Shown here one piece after another: positions 44,736 through 56,774 of a stretch of 64,000 nt of DNA; the first letter of the stretch is position 1, and each line of letters starts with the position of its first letter. Below the pieces are notes generated by a model that worked only from the letters and a program-made list of their open reading frames with translations, did not search any database and was not told the origin of the DNA. The stretch spans positions 4,908,974 through 4,972,973 of the forward strand of contig CM060065.1 in the NCBI GenBank assembly GCA_030533445.1, in the 5' to 3' direction. The translations under genes were made by a program, and so were the position numbers. This DNA is from Cyprinodon diabolis. Lineage: Eukaryota > Chordata > Actinopteri > Cyprinodontiformes > Cyprinodontidae.

Positions 44736-45144
44736 TTACAGTATTGGTTTTCCAGGGGTTCCTAACTTGATGCTCTATAATATACATTTTTTATCAACAA
44801 ACTCCCTTTTGTATTCGACTGTATGCGGATGAAACCATCTTCTACTATTCCAAATCTAGTATCACTGACATTCAGTTTCAATTTGACTCAGTATAGATCT
44901 AACTTCAAGAGCAAAGATTCAATTCAATTGTATTTATTTATTGTAAAGTAAACTAAATTGTAATCAGTGTTTCAGTAGTAGTGGCATAAAAGGTCCTCTT
45001 TTTCCATGATAGGTCCTTGACTGGTCCTTCACTGGTAACCAACAGGTCCATCTTGGTAATATAATTCCTGAGATGATGTTAGTGAGGCCACACCCCCTAA
45101 GCCAGGTTGTATACCGCAGATCCCCTTTATTCCAATAAATTGCA

Positions 45145-45290
45145 GTAGTTAAAGTAAACATGGAGGCTCCCAGCAGAAAGGGGGGGATACTCCACCGGCT
45201 GGAAGTTGGCTGGAAGCTGAGGGCCATTCGGCTAGTCAACCTGAAGGGGGACTTTGAAACTGCGACTACTGTATTTCAGAAGAAAAATTC
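45145..45290 (-). repeat. Dispersed repeat B, diverged copy
   Basis: GGAAGTTGGCTGGAAGCTGAG and TACTCCACCGGCTGG resemble the inverted form of 11330-11480. Confidence 0.5.
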
Positions 45291-45419
45291 AATATCTAGC
45301 TTATCCTTGCATGCTAAAACTCTACGTTCATTTTCCAGTTGAGCCATTTCAATATTCAGGCCTCTCGCTTCACCCTTAGCTTTCTCTTACCCATTTACAT
45401 TCTGTTTAGTGTTGAGCCG

Positions 45420-46712
45420 CAGTGGCGGCTGGTGAAAAATATTTTTGGTGGGGCTGATATAGCCTAGTGTATGTCTCCAACTAATCCGGAATAAGAATTC
45501 AAATAAACAATTGGACAATACATACAATTTAACAGTAATGATTTAATTTACTATATAATAACAGTAACAGTGATGATTTGGGTCACTGTGACGGGATTCT
45601 TTGGCCTCCAAGAATCCAGGCTCAGTCGGGTTACCGGTGTTGGTGATTTATTGTGCTCAAAAACTCAAAACAGGGTGCAAAAGAAACTAAACATGTACAA
45701 GATCCTCTGGGCCTCAGCCTCCCTCCAGTTACCAGCAATGTAACAAAGAAACAGAAAACAGAAATGGCCGCTCTTCTTCCCACAGCCCTCATTAAATAGT
45801 TTAAGCCCTTACCCTCAGGCTCTCTTATTTCTGATTTCTTCTCATAAATCAGCTTTGTCCATATATTACCTCCACAAACAATTGATGTACAAAAACAAAT
45901 AATTTTTACAACTTAATTATTTTACACAGATTCATTGACTTATTCAATTACACCAAACTGGGTTTGAACCCAGCAAAGAGCATAAACACGTACACCCCCC
46001 CCCCCACACACACACACGGATAACCCCACTGAAATATTAAGTGTGCACCCTCAATACGCCAGCAGCTAACCAGGACAGCTTGTGTGTTTTAAGTTAATGG
46101 AGCTACTGGGCTCAGCGCGAGTGTATTGGTCCTCACAAACACAGTATAACAGGAATGTGTGTGTAGCGCGCAAAGTTAGAGGATGTGGATTCGTCACAGT
46201 CACAATAACCATGACATGAAATTTTCCTACCCTACAACATGGATGTTCTGAAAAACGGGTAGATAAATAAGGATCTCACCAAATTTGGTGGAAGCTGCAT
46301 CTCGTTCGTTACGTTCGCCATCGTCCCTCTAATTGTCTGCACCTGCGCATTGGGTGCAGAAGCCTGTTAAAGCGCAGTATTTTCAGAGCCCCAAGACCAT
46401 AAAGTTCTGAGACGCTGATTGGCCATTAAATTCACCTAGCAATAGTACATGATTGACAGATTCTCTGCAAATGTGAGGCTGTCTGATCACAGCCCCCAGA
46501 ACAGAGACGGTAGGAGTCTGTCTGTGGAAATCCACAAATTAATGACAGTAGATAGGGAAATGTAGTTTATATAATTTGTTTTGCTTATAGGTACACACTC
46601 AAGAGAGTAAAACTGACTTTTATGAGTTAATTTCTAAAAATATATTTTACGTTTCTCTCTTCTTATCAGGGAGGGCGGTGCCCCAGCGCCCCCTATGGGC
46701 CGGCCGCCACTG
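45420..46712. mobile_element. DNA transposon (CAGTGGCGGC ends) nested in a hAT element
   Basis: Terminal repeats CAGTGGCGGCTGG and CCGGCCGCCACTG, with GGTGGGGC and GCGCCCCC-type subterminal parts. Flanking octamers TTGAGCCG and TTGCACCG (six of eight identical) are the probable 8-bp duplication. 1,293 bp; no transposase frame. Confidence 0.8.
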
Positions 46713-47147
46713 TTGCACCGATACCCTTTTTGGCCCCGATACCGAAATCCGATACCTGGCTGTGCAGTATTGGCTGATACCGATACCAGACATCTCACTC
46801 CTTGATATAGATAGTTGTTAACTTATGCCCGCGAGTCGGATAAATTAGAACTACTTCAATTGACAGAGAGAGCTGGGTGTGAGGAGGAAGTTACTTGTGA
46901 AACCTGTGCAACATATCTGTCCAAAGTGATGCTCAGTTCAACCAGTGTTCCAGGTTGATCAGAGAGCTGATTCGATCAGTCCGATAAGTTTCTCTGGGTT
47001 ACTCCCTGGCAGTCACCTAGTTACCACTCAAAGCTCTGCATCCTGGGAAACGGCAGAGGTTAAATCCTTGATTAAAAAACAAAAATATAGGACTAATTTT
47101 ACAGCAGAATATACTAAAGTATATCCACGTCTAGTGAAGGTGAGGAA

Positions 47148-47692
47148 CAGTGGTGGATCTAGACCAAATGTACCAGGGGGCCAGGAGGGGGCCAGCGTGG
47201 TTACATGGGGGCCCAGAAAAGCATGAAATAAATAATCAGGGCAAGGGATTCAAATATATTCAGAGAGCTGCATGAAGTGAAATTTCTTTTCAATTAGGTT
47301 AAATAAAAAATTCTATTTCTTATGAGGTCAATATACATTTATAATTTAGGAATTTTACATATGTTTGACTTAATTTAAGTTAAAACTCCTGTTTTCTATA
47401 AAATTTGAATTAGAACTCAAAGAAAACTGTTAAATTAATCTGTAAAAATTAGAGGATTTCTTTTTTTTTTGTAAAAAAAAAAAACATTTAGCAGATGAAA
47501 ACTGGGATCCTATGTCAGTACCACTGAAGCTATCACCTTATTGTTTTTGAATAATTAGTAAAACAGAATAAAAAAAAAAAAAAAAAAAGAAATAGGTATT
47601 TCAAAAGGACCTATCAGTAACCATGTCTGTTCCAGCGCATATCATCATTAGAATTTCTGGCCCCCATTGGGCCCTGTCTAGAACCAGCCATG
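47148..47692. mobile_element. Short hAT MITE nested in a hAT element
   Basis: A perfect 8-bp duplication GTGAGGAA (47140-47147 and 47693-47700) flanks imperfect inverted ends: CAGTGGTGGATCTAGACC at the left, and CTGTCTAGAACCAGCCATG at the right. Subterminal GGGGGCC and GGCCCCC are also inverted. 545 bp, with an A-run at 47571-47588. Confidence 0.9.
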
Positions 47693-48205
47693 GTGAGGAA
47701 TGATGTCACCGTGGTGAGGTGCACTGTATGATGAAGTCCAATGGAAAACAGAAAGCACCACCGATGTTCAAGGCTACAAGATGGAAAGTATTGAAAATTG
47801 AAAATAAATAATAATAATACTTATACTGTTCTGTTTTGTGTTTAAGAAATTAATGTTAGATAATAAACGGTCGATGAGAAGTTCCCTCCTTAAGTGTTTA
47901 TGTATGGGGCACGGTGCGGGTCTGTTGTACCCAGGAGGGGTACCATCTGTTTGAAATGGATGTGTGTATATATGAAGAACTGCAGACTATTTGGCTGTAA
48001 AATAATTGCCATCATGCTTTGTAAAAGCTGCTGCCTACCTTTGTGAATCAGGAAAAAGACTTAAGTGACTAAAGTGAATCCAGCAGAACTTTTTATTGCC
48101 TACCTGGAATGGTTGACAATATTTGAATAAACATTTGGCTCTCAAAATAGTATCGGTGCCCTATTTGTCGGTACTCGCCGATACCGCCATTTTAGTGCAA
48201 CATTA

Positions 48206-50109
48206 ATTTTCTTACCACTAAAATGACATATCCTTTGCAATGTCTGAATCAATCAATTATTGTTTTACTTTTTCAGTGAGAACAAGGAAAGTAAAAGAAT
48301 ATATCTACTGATCTCCAACCAATTAATGTTCTCCATATCAGTTTTTGCAGGTTTAATCTTCGATACTGTTTCAGAACCAACATCAGTTTTGAGTCACTCA
48401 GCCTCCAGATGACAATTTCATGGGTTAATATGTATATTTAGTGTATTAGAATTATCCTGATTATCAAAAAATCATAAATGATTGAGATTAGCTTCTTGTG
48501 TTGTTTTAGACATACAGTTTAAATGTTTGCTGTTTCCCCAGAAGTCAAACAGAATTTAGAAAAATTTTACTAACCATTATTTACTTTTTGATTGGTACAG
48601 TCCACCATCTGCTCTATGAACTCTGTTTATGGTGGTTTCTCAACATTTTCTGAATACTTTAACCCTATTTTAACCATGTCTTCACGTGTGTGTGATAAGC
48701 TTTATATTGTGTGAAGTCTAACTGGATCTTTATTTTAGAGCTTTGTGCCTGAGAATGTTTTGTGTGAATGATTGTGTGATTTTTCCTGAATTGTTCCTAA
48801 AATACAAGAAAATACAAACTATTACTATGTTTCAACAATAGAGAACGTTTGTGAGGAGTGACCCATTTTCCATCCTATTGATGAGCAGAAAGTAAATTAC
48901 ATACAATGATATAAACTACAAATAAAACAAGAGTAATGTTTGTGTATTTTATTGTATAATATACTTGAAAAATTATATCAACTGTCTTTTTTTATTGTTT
49001 GTTTTTTATACTAGAAGATTGAAATCTATTCAGTTCCCTTTTTTACATCATGGCCTCCATTTTCTTCCTCCATGGCTTCCACTGAGCAGATCAGCCGCCA
49101 GTTGCTTCTCCTTACCTGCTGCTGCTGTGTTGCTCTCAGAGAACCAGGCGGCATCCTGGCAGCTCCCACATTTAGGACCCTTCTGGACTTGTGAGCTTGC
49201 CCATTCTAGCCGCATGGCTGTGGAGGCGTTGGCTTGACGGCAGCAGTTGGAGAGGCCCGTTGCAATGAGCTGAGCTGTTTAATGATCCAGGCCAGTCACC
49301 CCACATGTCCCATTTTGAGGAGTGTACCAACGCTTTCTGCTGACCGCAGCACACTGTGCCAGGCATCTCCGTCCTCCTCCTCTGCCTCAGACTGACACTA
49401 ATTGACAGGACTTTTCTCACACGCCTTAGAACCAGTAACAGTATAGAAAGCACATTGTTGTCATAGAAATATCACTCGAATCCAAACCCTACATTCATAC
49501 AGACTTGTTCTGTTTCTACTGTAGACATCAGCCAATAAGGACTCTCCCATCAATGTGAACAGCTTCTTGAGCCACCGGTGGCAAGCGTCAAACATCCGAT
49601 GATTTAATGAGCAAAAAGATGAATAGATTAATGATAAACAGCAATTAATCACTCCTGCTATTCATGGGATGACTTGTTTTGTTATTCACCCAAGCAGGTC
49701 ACATGACTGAGTTTTGGCAACCAGTAAGAGGCTCTTTGGAAGTGAGACGTGTTGTTTATCTGGCTCTTATTTGGACAGAGGCAAAAGCAAAGGAAGCTTT
49801 TGTTTTCTGGCTCATCAGGTTCAGACTCTTCGCCAGTGATTCAACTTCAGGAGTCAGAGTCTTTCTTTGGAGATTAATTCCTATCCGTCATTTTTGTTGG
49901 TTTCATAATCACTGTCATAATTGTTCTTTTCTTAATTGCAATACTTTCCAATCAACAAGAGATTATTGTGCAAAAGAGGATAGCCTTAATTATACAGCCT
50001 TTACAAATCCCACGTACAAATGGGTAGAGTGTGTCTCTGTCTCAAGAGAAGCTAATCCAATATCTCTGTGTCTTGTTAACGAGAGATGCCAGAATTGCTT
50101 TGAGGCTGA
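48206..50109. other. Unassigned intron sequence
   Basis: Mostly AT-rich without recognised gene or repeat. Confidence 0.4.
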
Positions 50110-50770
50110 TGGATAGCCTTTCTCCATGGTCTCTCCAAGTTCATCACAGCCCCGTGTTTTTGCCTCTGCGACAAACTTGGCAGCGGCATGCTTGGCCTCA
50201 CAATACCTGCATGCTGCCTCAGGAGTTTGGTAGGTTTGATAGGACCCCCTCTTCAGCTTGACAGGATCCCTTATTGCCAGTTTTCATCAAGCTGTCCTCC
50301 ATGGCCGAAGCTACAGGCACCCACATTGACATTGGAGGCAGACAACACGGTCCTCTAAGACTTCATGTCCACAGCCTGCCTTAGGTTGAGACAAGCTTTC
50401 CATATGCTGGGAGTAAAATAAGTCCTTATGCCTAAATATGGTATCCATTGTGGACAATTCGTGACTTGGTGAAAACACCACATGGGTTCAGAGGTTGAGG
50501 TCTGGTTCCTCCAATCATGTCCCTCCAGGTGTTACTGTGGAGGGGCTCTATATACAATACAATCTCACTCCCAACTCATCACATTTAGGCTTGGTCAAGT
50601 CCCCTCCGCATCCGAAACTGACATACATGGTTCATGTCAGGCCGAAGCACGAACTTCCAAAATTTCCCCATGAGCTGTGAAGTAAAAACTTACCACTAAC
50701 CAGTCCCTTACCCTTAAACCTAAAGAAACAGTAGTATACCCACCTATCCACCCTCCGCCTCTCTCCACAG
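50110..50770 (-). mobile_element. APE-type LINE (RTE-like) fragment 1
   Basis: AGGACCCCCTCTTCAGCTTGA, CAGGATCCCTTATTGCC and GGACAATTCGTGACTTGGTG are typical of the antisense strand of a very common fish LINE. It is the same element as 52120-52497 and 53214-53500, whose endonuclease start lies to the right, so the LINE is on the minus strand. Confidence 0.7.
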
Positions 50771-50789
50771 GCTTCTCCAGCGTAGACTA

Positions 50790-51215
50790 GTTAGACAGCT
50801 CAAGTGGTAAGTCACTGTCCTGCAAACAGGGAGCCTGGGTTTGTATCCCAGCAGGCGGATTAGCTGCAAGTGTGGATCCTTAGACAAGACCATTCACGCT
50901 AATGCGTGCTTTGGCGAGTGGCATCCTAGTTGTTGGGGCATTCTGCTTGGAATCCTAAAGTTCTGAGTTCAAGCCCCGCTCCCATGGACTGCCACTCTGG
51001 GTCCCTGAGCAAGACCAAATCCCACACTGCTCCCTGGGAGCTGTACAATGGCAGCCCACTGCTCCCCAAGGGTATGGGTTAAAAGGAGAGAGTTAATTTT
51101 GTTGCTCGTTACTTGTGAGAGCTTAATGTCAAGAAGATGCACATGTGCCAATAAAATACCAGGCACTTCTACCGCTACCAAAGCAACTTCGTAGGCTAAA
51201 TGCAATTATTTTTTG
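50790..51215 (+). mobile_element. tRNA-derived SINE(s)
   Basis: Two heads are visible: GCTCAAGTGGTAAGTCACTG to CTGGGTTTGTATCCC near 50800-50862, and GTTCTGAGTTCAAGCCCCGC near 50960. The body that follows (CTGGGTCCCTGAGCAAGACC, ATGGCAGCCCACTGCTCC) is shared with 58905-59115. It interrupts the LINE. Confidence 0.75.
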
Positions 51216-51307
51216 GTCACTGGTCATTAAATAAGATTAAATAAGTGCATTTGTTCTTGAATTAAGGAGATAAAAGAGACATTTTGCCAATGGAACAAGG
51301 CAATTTA

Positions 51308-51862
51308 TAGCCTGGGTGCCATTACGAACTTAGTCCCGCCCACAACGTTTGAGATCGGGGAGTTCGGTCTGGCATTGCTCAATAGTAGCGCGAGTATGCT
51401 CGCACAATATCTGGCATGCCAATCAAATTGTCAGGGCGGGCTTTATACGATGATGGACAGATGATCAACAGTAACGTAATTAACCACGTCACCAAAGCGC
51501 GCTTGGGTGACAACAACAATGGCTGCCGATGGAGAGTTGAGGTGTGTAGATTCTGCTATTAGGTCTGTTCTAGAAGATATCGACAGCAAATTAATTTTAA
51601 AAGAGGAACAGAGAACCGCGATCAAGGCTCATCTTCTTATTCTAGGCGTGCAACTGCATGCTTTGATTTTTGTTGACAACAACTATGCGTTGCTTAACAT
51701 ACGTCACGCACTCCGTTGCTCTTATTGGTTGTAGGTCTATCCAATTGAGTGCAGAGGCATTTTTTTTCCTGGTTCGTTCGAAACACGCCCCATAATCACA
51801 GCTCTATGGAGCAGTATCAGACTCATATTCTGACTAGAAGTGAGTAGGACTACGTCAGGCTA
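51308..51862 (+). mobile_element. Short DNA transposon carrying a RecQ-type N-terminus, copy 2
   Basis: Starts TAGCCTGGGTGCC and ends GACTACGTCAGGCTA, so the terminal TAGCCTG is inverted. Flanking nonamers GGCAATTTA and GGCATTTTA differ at one base. Copy 1 at 9445-10008 has a similar right end and also a 9-bp duplication. Confidence 0.75.
51519..51734 (+). pseudogene. RecQ-type N-terminal fragment, copy 2
   Basis: A frame beginning MAADGELRCVDSAIRSVLED and continuing KEEQRTAIKAHLL is clearly related in layout to KEEQNTALEAFL of the copy at 9625-9849. Here the frame diverges before the Walker A motif and stops after 71 codons, so no ATPase site is encoded. It is element-borne. Confidence 0.55.
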
Positions 51863-52119
51863 GGCATTTTAGGCTTGAAACAAGAAAACACAATTGCATT
51901 GTCTTATTTCAAGTGCATATTATCAAATTATCTTATTTTAGAGTGAAAACACCCATTCCATTGGCAAATTGTCTTATTTACCTATTCATCAAGGGTAAAT
52001 ACACTTAATTTAAGAAATTTTTACTTTTTTCTTCATAGTTTTTTCCAGTGAACAAGCATCAATATTTTACAAGTTGAATGAAAATGTGTTGCTATATAAC
52101 ACCAGTCAGAGGCCTCCCC

Positions 52120-52497
52120 CTACCCAATGGTGAAGGGTTGTGATGATGTCGTCCACCTGTTTAAGGTGGATGAGCTAAGACAAACTGACCGACCCACCCT
52201 CCGCCTCTCCACACAGGCCTCTCCAGAGTATAGGAGTCAAACCTCTCTGAAGGAGCTGGGCTCCAGAGCCCAGGCTTTGTGTGAAGGCGAGCCCGACTTG
52301 TTCTTTCCAGTCCCACTCCAAGTCCCACTTAGGCTCCTTCTCCCCCAGCAAGGTGACATTCCACATCCCCAGAGCTGGTTTAAGCATAGTACCTATGGAT
52401 CAGGTGGAAAAGGCCTCTGCTTCGGACTGCTGCTATATCCTCTTTGCACCTGTCCCTCATGGTTCCCCATGCAGGTGGTGGGCCCATTGGGGGATCA
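52120..52497 (-). mobile_element. APE-type LINE (RTE-like) fragment 2, endonuclease start
   Basis: On the minus strand the frame 52387-52175 reads LGMWNVTLLGEKEPKW, then GLAFTQSLGSGAQLLQRG, matching the N-terminal apurinic-type endonuclease of this LINE family (WNVTSL-like start). Premature ends and changes show it is dead. The right border abuts the hAT insertion. Confidence 0.8.
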
Positions 52498-52505
52498 CTC
52501 CTTTT

Positions 52506-53205
52506 CAGAGGTGTCAAGTAACGAAGTACAAATACTTTGTTACTGCACTTAAGTACCCTTTTTAGGTATCTATGCTTTACTCCGTTACTTATTTGTCTTT
52601 CTCCTTCTGACTTCTACTCATTACATTTTCACACAAGTATCTGTACTTTCTATTCCTTACATTTTCAAAACAACGTTTGTTGTTACTCTTGGCTTCGGCT
52701 TTATGTTTCTAATTATTTATAAACATAAATGTTTATTTCACGTCATGTGCTCCATCCAATGCAGATCATTGGCTCAATCCACATCTAGTGAAAACTAGTG
52801 TAATTGGATGAGTCATATAAAGCAAACACTCATTGGTTAGCTAAAGGAAATCATCAGAAGCCAATAGGTGTTCTTAAAACTGCAAATGGGAATTGTCTAT
52901 TCTATGCTACAATTGCAAAAAAAGATTTTAAAATGCCTTAAAGTTCGGACACAGGCAAGAGCGTATATTGAGATGGAGACGGAGAGCAACAAGACCTTCC
53001 TTGTCCTTGGTCCTAAATCAAAGAATTTTTCAAAATAGTCAAAAAATTGAGCTTTCAATTCATATAGTGGCAGCTGGAGCACATACTTTTTCACTTTTAC
53101 TTGAATAAGAGGTCAAGTTGATACTTCAACTTTTACCAGAATGTTTTTAAACTGCAGTATCTATACTTTTAATTAATTAACAAATGTGTGGACTTGACAC
53201 CACTG
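52506..53205 (+). mobile_element. Non-autonomous hAT element, intact 700-bp copy
   Basis: Ends CAGAGGTGTCAAG and CTTGACACCACTG are 13-bp inverted repeats with one mismatch. The perfect 8-bp CTCCTTTT duplication lies at 52498-52505 and 53206-53213. The subterminal GTAACGAAGTACAAATAC and AAGTACCC-type words identify the same family as 12273-18270. No transposase. Confidence 0.95.
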
Positions 53206-53213
53206 CTCCTTTT

Positions 53214-53500
53214 GGCTGGGCTGTGTCCAATGAGAAGGAACTTGACCACAAGGTGCTTGTCAACAAAAACCCAACCTGAGGTCTGGTTCCTGCTCTGCCG
53301 TACCAGGCTACATCACATCCATGATTTTACTGTATTTTTAGGGGCTTTTTTATCACAGGTCTGAGTTTGACCACAGCAAACTCAGACAAAGGGCTGTGTG
53401 CAGTGGGAAACCCTACAAGGGGCTTTAAACCCTGACAGCATATCCTGTGGGATCATTCAGGCACTGAAACCCCTCCACCACTTTAAGGTGAGGGTTCAAC
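53214..53500 (-). mobile_element. APE-type LINE (RTE-like) fragment 3
   Basis: TGGCTGGGCTGTGTCCAATGA to AACCTGAGGTCTGGTTCCTG continues the LINE of 52120-52497 across the hAT insertion. Confidence 0.55.
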
Positions 53501-53787
53501 AAGAGGTTAAATCCAAATTAACAAGATAATGGCTGTTAAATGTGCTATTTAACTATGTAGTCTTACTTTCTTGTCAATCATTTTAATTACTCATTTTTAT
53601 AATCTTAATTTATTCATGCTCAGTAAATATTTAATTACCTTTTTTTTCACTGCAGCATCGTTCTCTGTTTTGTTTCTTTTACTTTTTCACTGACAGTTTT
53701 TGAATTATCTGGCTTTTTAAATGTGCTATCTGAGTAAACTTGCCTTGCCTTCAGCATTTGTTTAATATGAGCTAATTTGTATTCCAG

Positions 53788-53954
53788 AGGTTCCAGAGTT
53801 TTCCTTCGACGGCCACAGTCATGTGCATTACAAGCTGCCGTCTTCCCTGCCTGCCCGCAGAACATGGATCCAAGTCCTCGTTCGAACTCGTAAACACAGC
53901 AGCATCATCATCAGTTTGGTGTCGAGGGACCAGAGTGAATACTTGCGACTAGAG
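53788..53954 (+). CDS. Neural-cadherin-like exon: start of LamG domain 2
   Basis: A 167-nt exon between TTCCAG (ending 53787) and GTGAG (53955). Its first two bases complete the Glu codon opened at 43795; it ends in phase 0. It encodes VPEFSFDGHSHVHYKLPSS, then RRTWIQVLVRTRKHSSIIIS, then DQSEYLRLE. The PEFSFDGHSHVHYKL start and the IQVLVRTRK strand are the N-terminal strands of a LamG domain, directly following the EGF-like module of the previous exon. The preceding alternative AG would break the frame, which supports this border. Confidence 0.93.
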
Positions 53955-54829
53955 GTGAGTTGGCTGTGGAACCACACATAGGGATGTTTGCCTTCGGATT
54001 AAAATATAATTAGCAATTTTCACTAAAGGAGAGACGTTTTCTTCCTTCAGTCTTGATGTGACAGAGGGCAGCTTTTTTCTTTATACTGTACGGAACATTA
54101 TCCGTGATGTTCTTGATCAAAGCCCTTTGAATGATGAGTTCAATGCTTTAGAGCCACAAAGCTCTCAGTAGTAATCTGATCATGTAACACAGGCGCCGGG
54201 TTCTTCTTGGAAAATCATAGCAATATATGCGGACAAAAAGATAGCAGGTGTATATCTGATGAGCTCCTGCTGTGTGTTTGCTAAACTGGCTCCTTCTTTA
54301 TCTGTATGTGTCTGTGCAACAGAAAAGATATGCATGGAGCGCTATAGCTAAACTGTCACAGAGGCAAGTATTTATCTGTTTTATAGGCAGTTTTTAATAA
54401 GATGGTTGAACCATAGCCTAACAACTGGATGGATCCAACATGAAATAATCACATTTACTAAAGTCCTAACTTCTCCTTTTACCTTGGCTATAACATTGAG
54501 AAAGACTTTGTTTCCATCAATGTAGTTAACTTTATATTTAGCAGCACTTTTTCAAGGAAGAAAAGCTAAGATAACCATCGCTGGACAGGTTTTATTTATT
54601 ATTTCCATCAGGATTAAAGAAGGGGGAAAAAAACTAAATTTATATTAGATCAATCTCAATCTTCTAATGTATTGACACTTAAAAGCAAGGCTTGTTTATT
54701 TCTATAGCACAATTCATGACAAGGACAATTAAAAGTGCTTTAAATTAAATAGACATTTAAATAGAAGAAAAATAAAAGCAGAATAAAAGCAAAAAAGGAT
54801 ACTTAGAGGACAATCTTTTATTTTCGGGT

Positions 54830-55560
54830 GGATCATCTCAATAAGTGGTTCTACTAATTGTCAATCATTATGCAGACATGTTTACGTAAGTCTGTCCTAC
54901 GTGCTCAACCCGTTAGCTATCTTTTCTACGCATGCGCACTTTGAGGCGTATATCTGTGGTGAGCTACGGTTTCAGACAGTCATTGAAGCTCACCTTTCTC
55001 ACAGCGTTTAATAAAAATGGCCGAGGGTCGTAAGAGAAAAAGTGTCTAGGAAGTGTATGAGAAGAGAAGAAAGGCCTCAGAAGAGGCAGATATATCCCAG
55101 AATGCTTTGTGCGGAGAGCTCTCTTGGCAAAGCATTATGGGATTTTATTTCACAGCGGCCTGCTGTTGCCATAGGCTGTCGCTACACAACGTTTTAAGAT
55201 AATTTAAGGCGAGAACTTTATATTTATATTAAGTGTCACTATATGGCCCATTTACTGATTTGTTGCATAATAAAAATAAAAAAAGCTCAGATGTTGAGAG
55301 GACCGCGGCAACGAACATAACTCCAGGACTAACGGCAGCCAGAGCTAACGTTAGCCCGTCTGCAGCAGCCAGGGCTAACCTTACCCCATCTGCAGCAGCC
55401 AGGGTTGACGTCAGCCCGTCTGCAGCTACCAGAGCTAATGTTAGCCTGTCTGCAGTAGCCAAGGCTGACGTTGGCCCGTCTGCAGCTGCCAGAGCTAACG
55501 TTAGCCTGTCTGCAGCAGCCCTCCCTCTCCATAGCCCTGTGTAAAGTACCGCTTTTTTAA
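54830..55560 (+). mobile_element. Possible degenerate element with a 5' coding start
   Basis: An ATG at about 55017 opens MAEGRKRKSV, then a TAG, then EVYEKRRKASEEAD in the same frame. The basic, charged start, the CpG-rich context and the following 10-residue repeat suggest the 5' part of an old element or processed gene. No family identified. Confidence 0.3.
55325..55525 (+). repeat. 30-bp tandem repeat, reads as 10-residue units
   Basis: Seven units of about 30 bp (GCAGCCAGAGCTAACGTTAG plus CCCGTCT). In the + frame from 55233 they read ARANVSPSAA-like decapeptides without a stop; on the minus strand one frame is also open. The internal GCTAACGTTAGC is a palindrome. Confidence 0.9.
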
Positions 55561-55718
55561 CTGTGTTATCATTCCCCCACTAAATGAAAAAGTCAGAATT
55601 TATTGTTATCTAGAGACTATTAATAAAAGGAGGTGAAATGCTGCTCCAGACGAGCTGAGCGTGTGGTGAGGTCATCAGTATGCTTCTGTTCCAATTGACC
55701 CATATTTTTGCTGCATGC

Positions 55719-55733
55719 CCCCCCCCCCCCCCT
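55719..55733. repeat. Poly-C run
   Basis: A homopolymer of about 15 C followed by T-run; prone to length error. Confidence 0.9.
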
Positions 55734-56774
55734 TTTTTAAGAAATGATGTAGCTTTGAGCTGTAATGGATGCAAATCGTTCCTAGTCATCAGATTTAACA
55801 AGGGTAAACCTATGTAACCAGTTATCATCGGTTGAGGTATTTAAACAGCCTGCATGTATTCCTCCACATCATCATGATTGTTAGTCATTATTATAGCTGC
55901 AGGTCTTCTGACTAGAAAGACAAGGTAACAAAAATGCTTTGAAATAGACTCTCCAGCAGTAGGATAGTGGTTGAATTCATCGTCCGATCTGAATGCATTA
56001 AAACACTTGTTGTTTTTCTTTTCCTCTGGGCTTCATTACACCCACTCCTCTACTGGATGTTCTGTTCACACTTCTTCCTTCATTGCTCTTCATGCATCTC
56101 CACTTGACTTACTGTCTCGGGTCACGTGACGCCTCTCTTGCTTCCCGGAAGCCACTCCTGTTTGCCACCCCACACTGTGCATGCATGTATTGATCAAACT
56201 TCAGTGTCTAACTGAGGATGATTACAGAATCCATATCGCAGCCTCCATTAGAGTCCAACCTCTCCCACCGTTCCCGTCTGTCACCCATCTGTTTCTTCCT
56301 TCGATTCATCCGTTTCTACACTTCCTCTTAAATGTCACGCTGCTTCCTCAGCACGGCCACATGGGGAGCAGGTTCACATCGTTTATCCACTATGTAAAGT
56401 GCATTTATTCCTTGGTGCAGAGAGTGTGGGGATATGTGACTCTTATGAAATAGCTCCCCTGCAGTGAGATTCGTTATTCTGCCTTGGTCTCTGCTAGAAG
56501 TACCAGCATAATGCTGGGTGGGTTATGGCGTTCTCAGTTAGCTTTTAATCAGAAGGAGGAATTAGTGGCAGTTAGTCCTGCCTAGATTTACTTTCAGCTT
56601 ATTTGGGGGCATCTGACTGTTTGACTAAACATGAATGAAGCTTTCAATTAGAGGATTTTTTTTTAAGCTCTGCAGATTTACTGTATAAATCTAGCCTGTA
56701 ATATGCAAACATGAAACATAGCCTGAACTAAACACATGCCAGTTTTCATGTCACGTTAATTAAATGAAAAGTTC

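Larger units (their letters stand above)
45407..48205. mobile_element. hAT-type element holding two younger insertions
   Basis: The left end is TAGTGTTG, continuing after the inner element as TTGCACCGATACCC; the right end is GGTACTCGCCGATACCGCC, then AGTGCAACATTA. The ends are inverted (GTTGCACCGATAC-type). Flanking octamers ATTCTGTT and ATTTTCTT agree at six of eight positions. Inner elements sit at 45420-46712 and 47148-47692. Without them it is about 960 bp. No transposase. Confidence 0.7.
51218..52050. mobile_element. MITE, CACTGG-type, with a RecQ-type element inside
   Basis: The left end (CACTGG) and right end (AGTTTTTTCCAGTG) match the family at 43868; the halves 51218-51307 and 51863-52050 join to the copy at 44233-44495. 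Confidence 0.75.

Noticed and set aside
49679..50116. 145-codon + strand frame as an extra exon of the cadherin gene
   Set aside because: Exons 43615-43795 and 53788-53954 already join in phase within a continuous EGF-to-LamG sequence, leaving no place for it.
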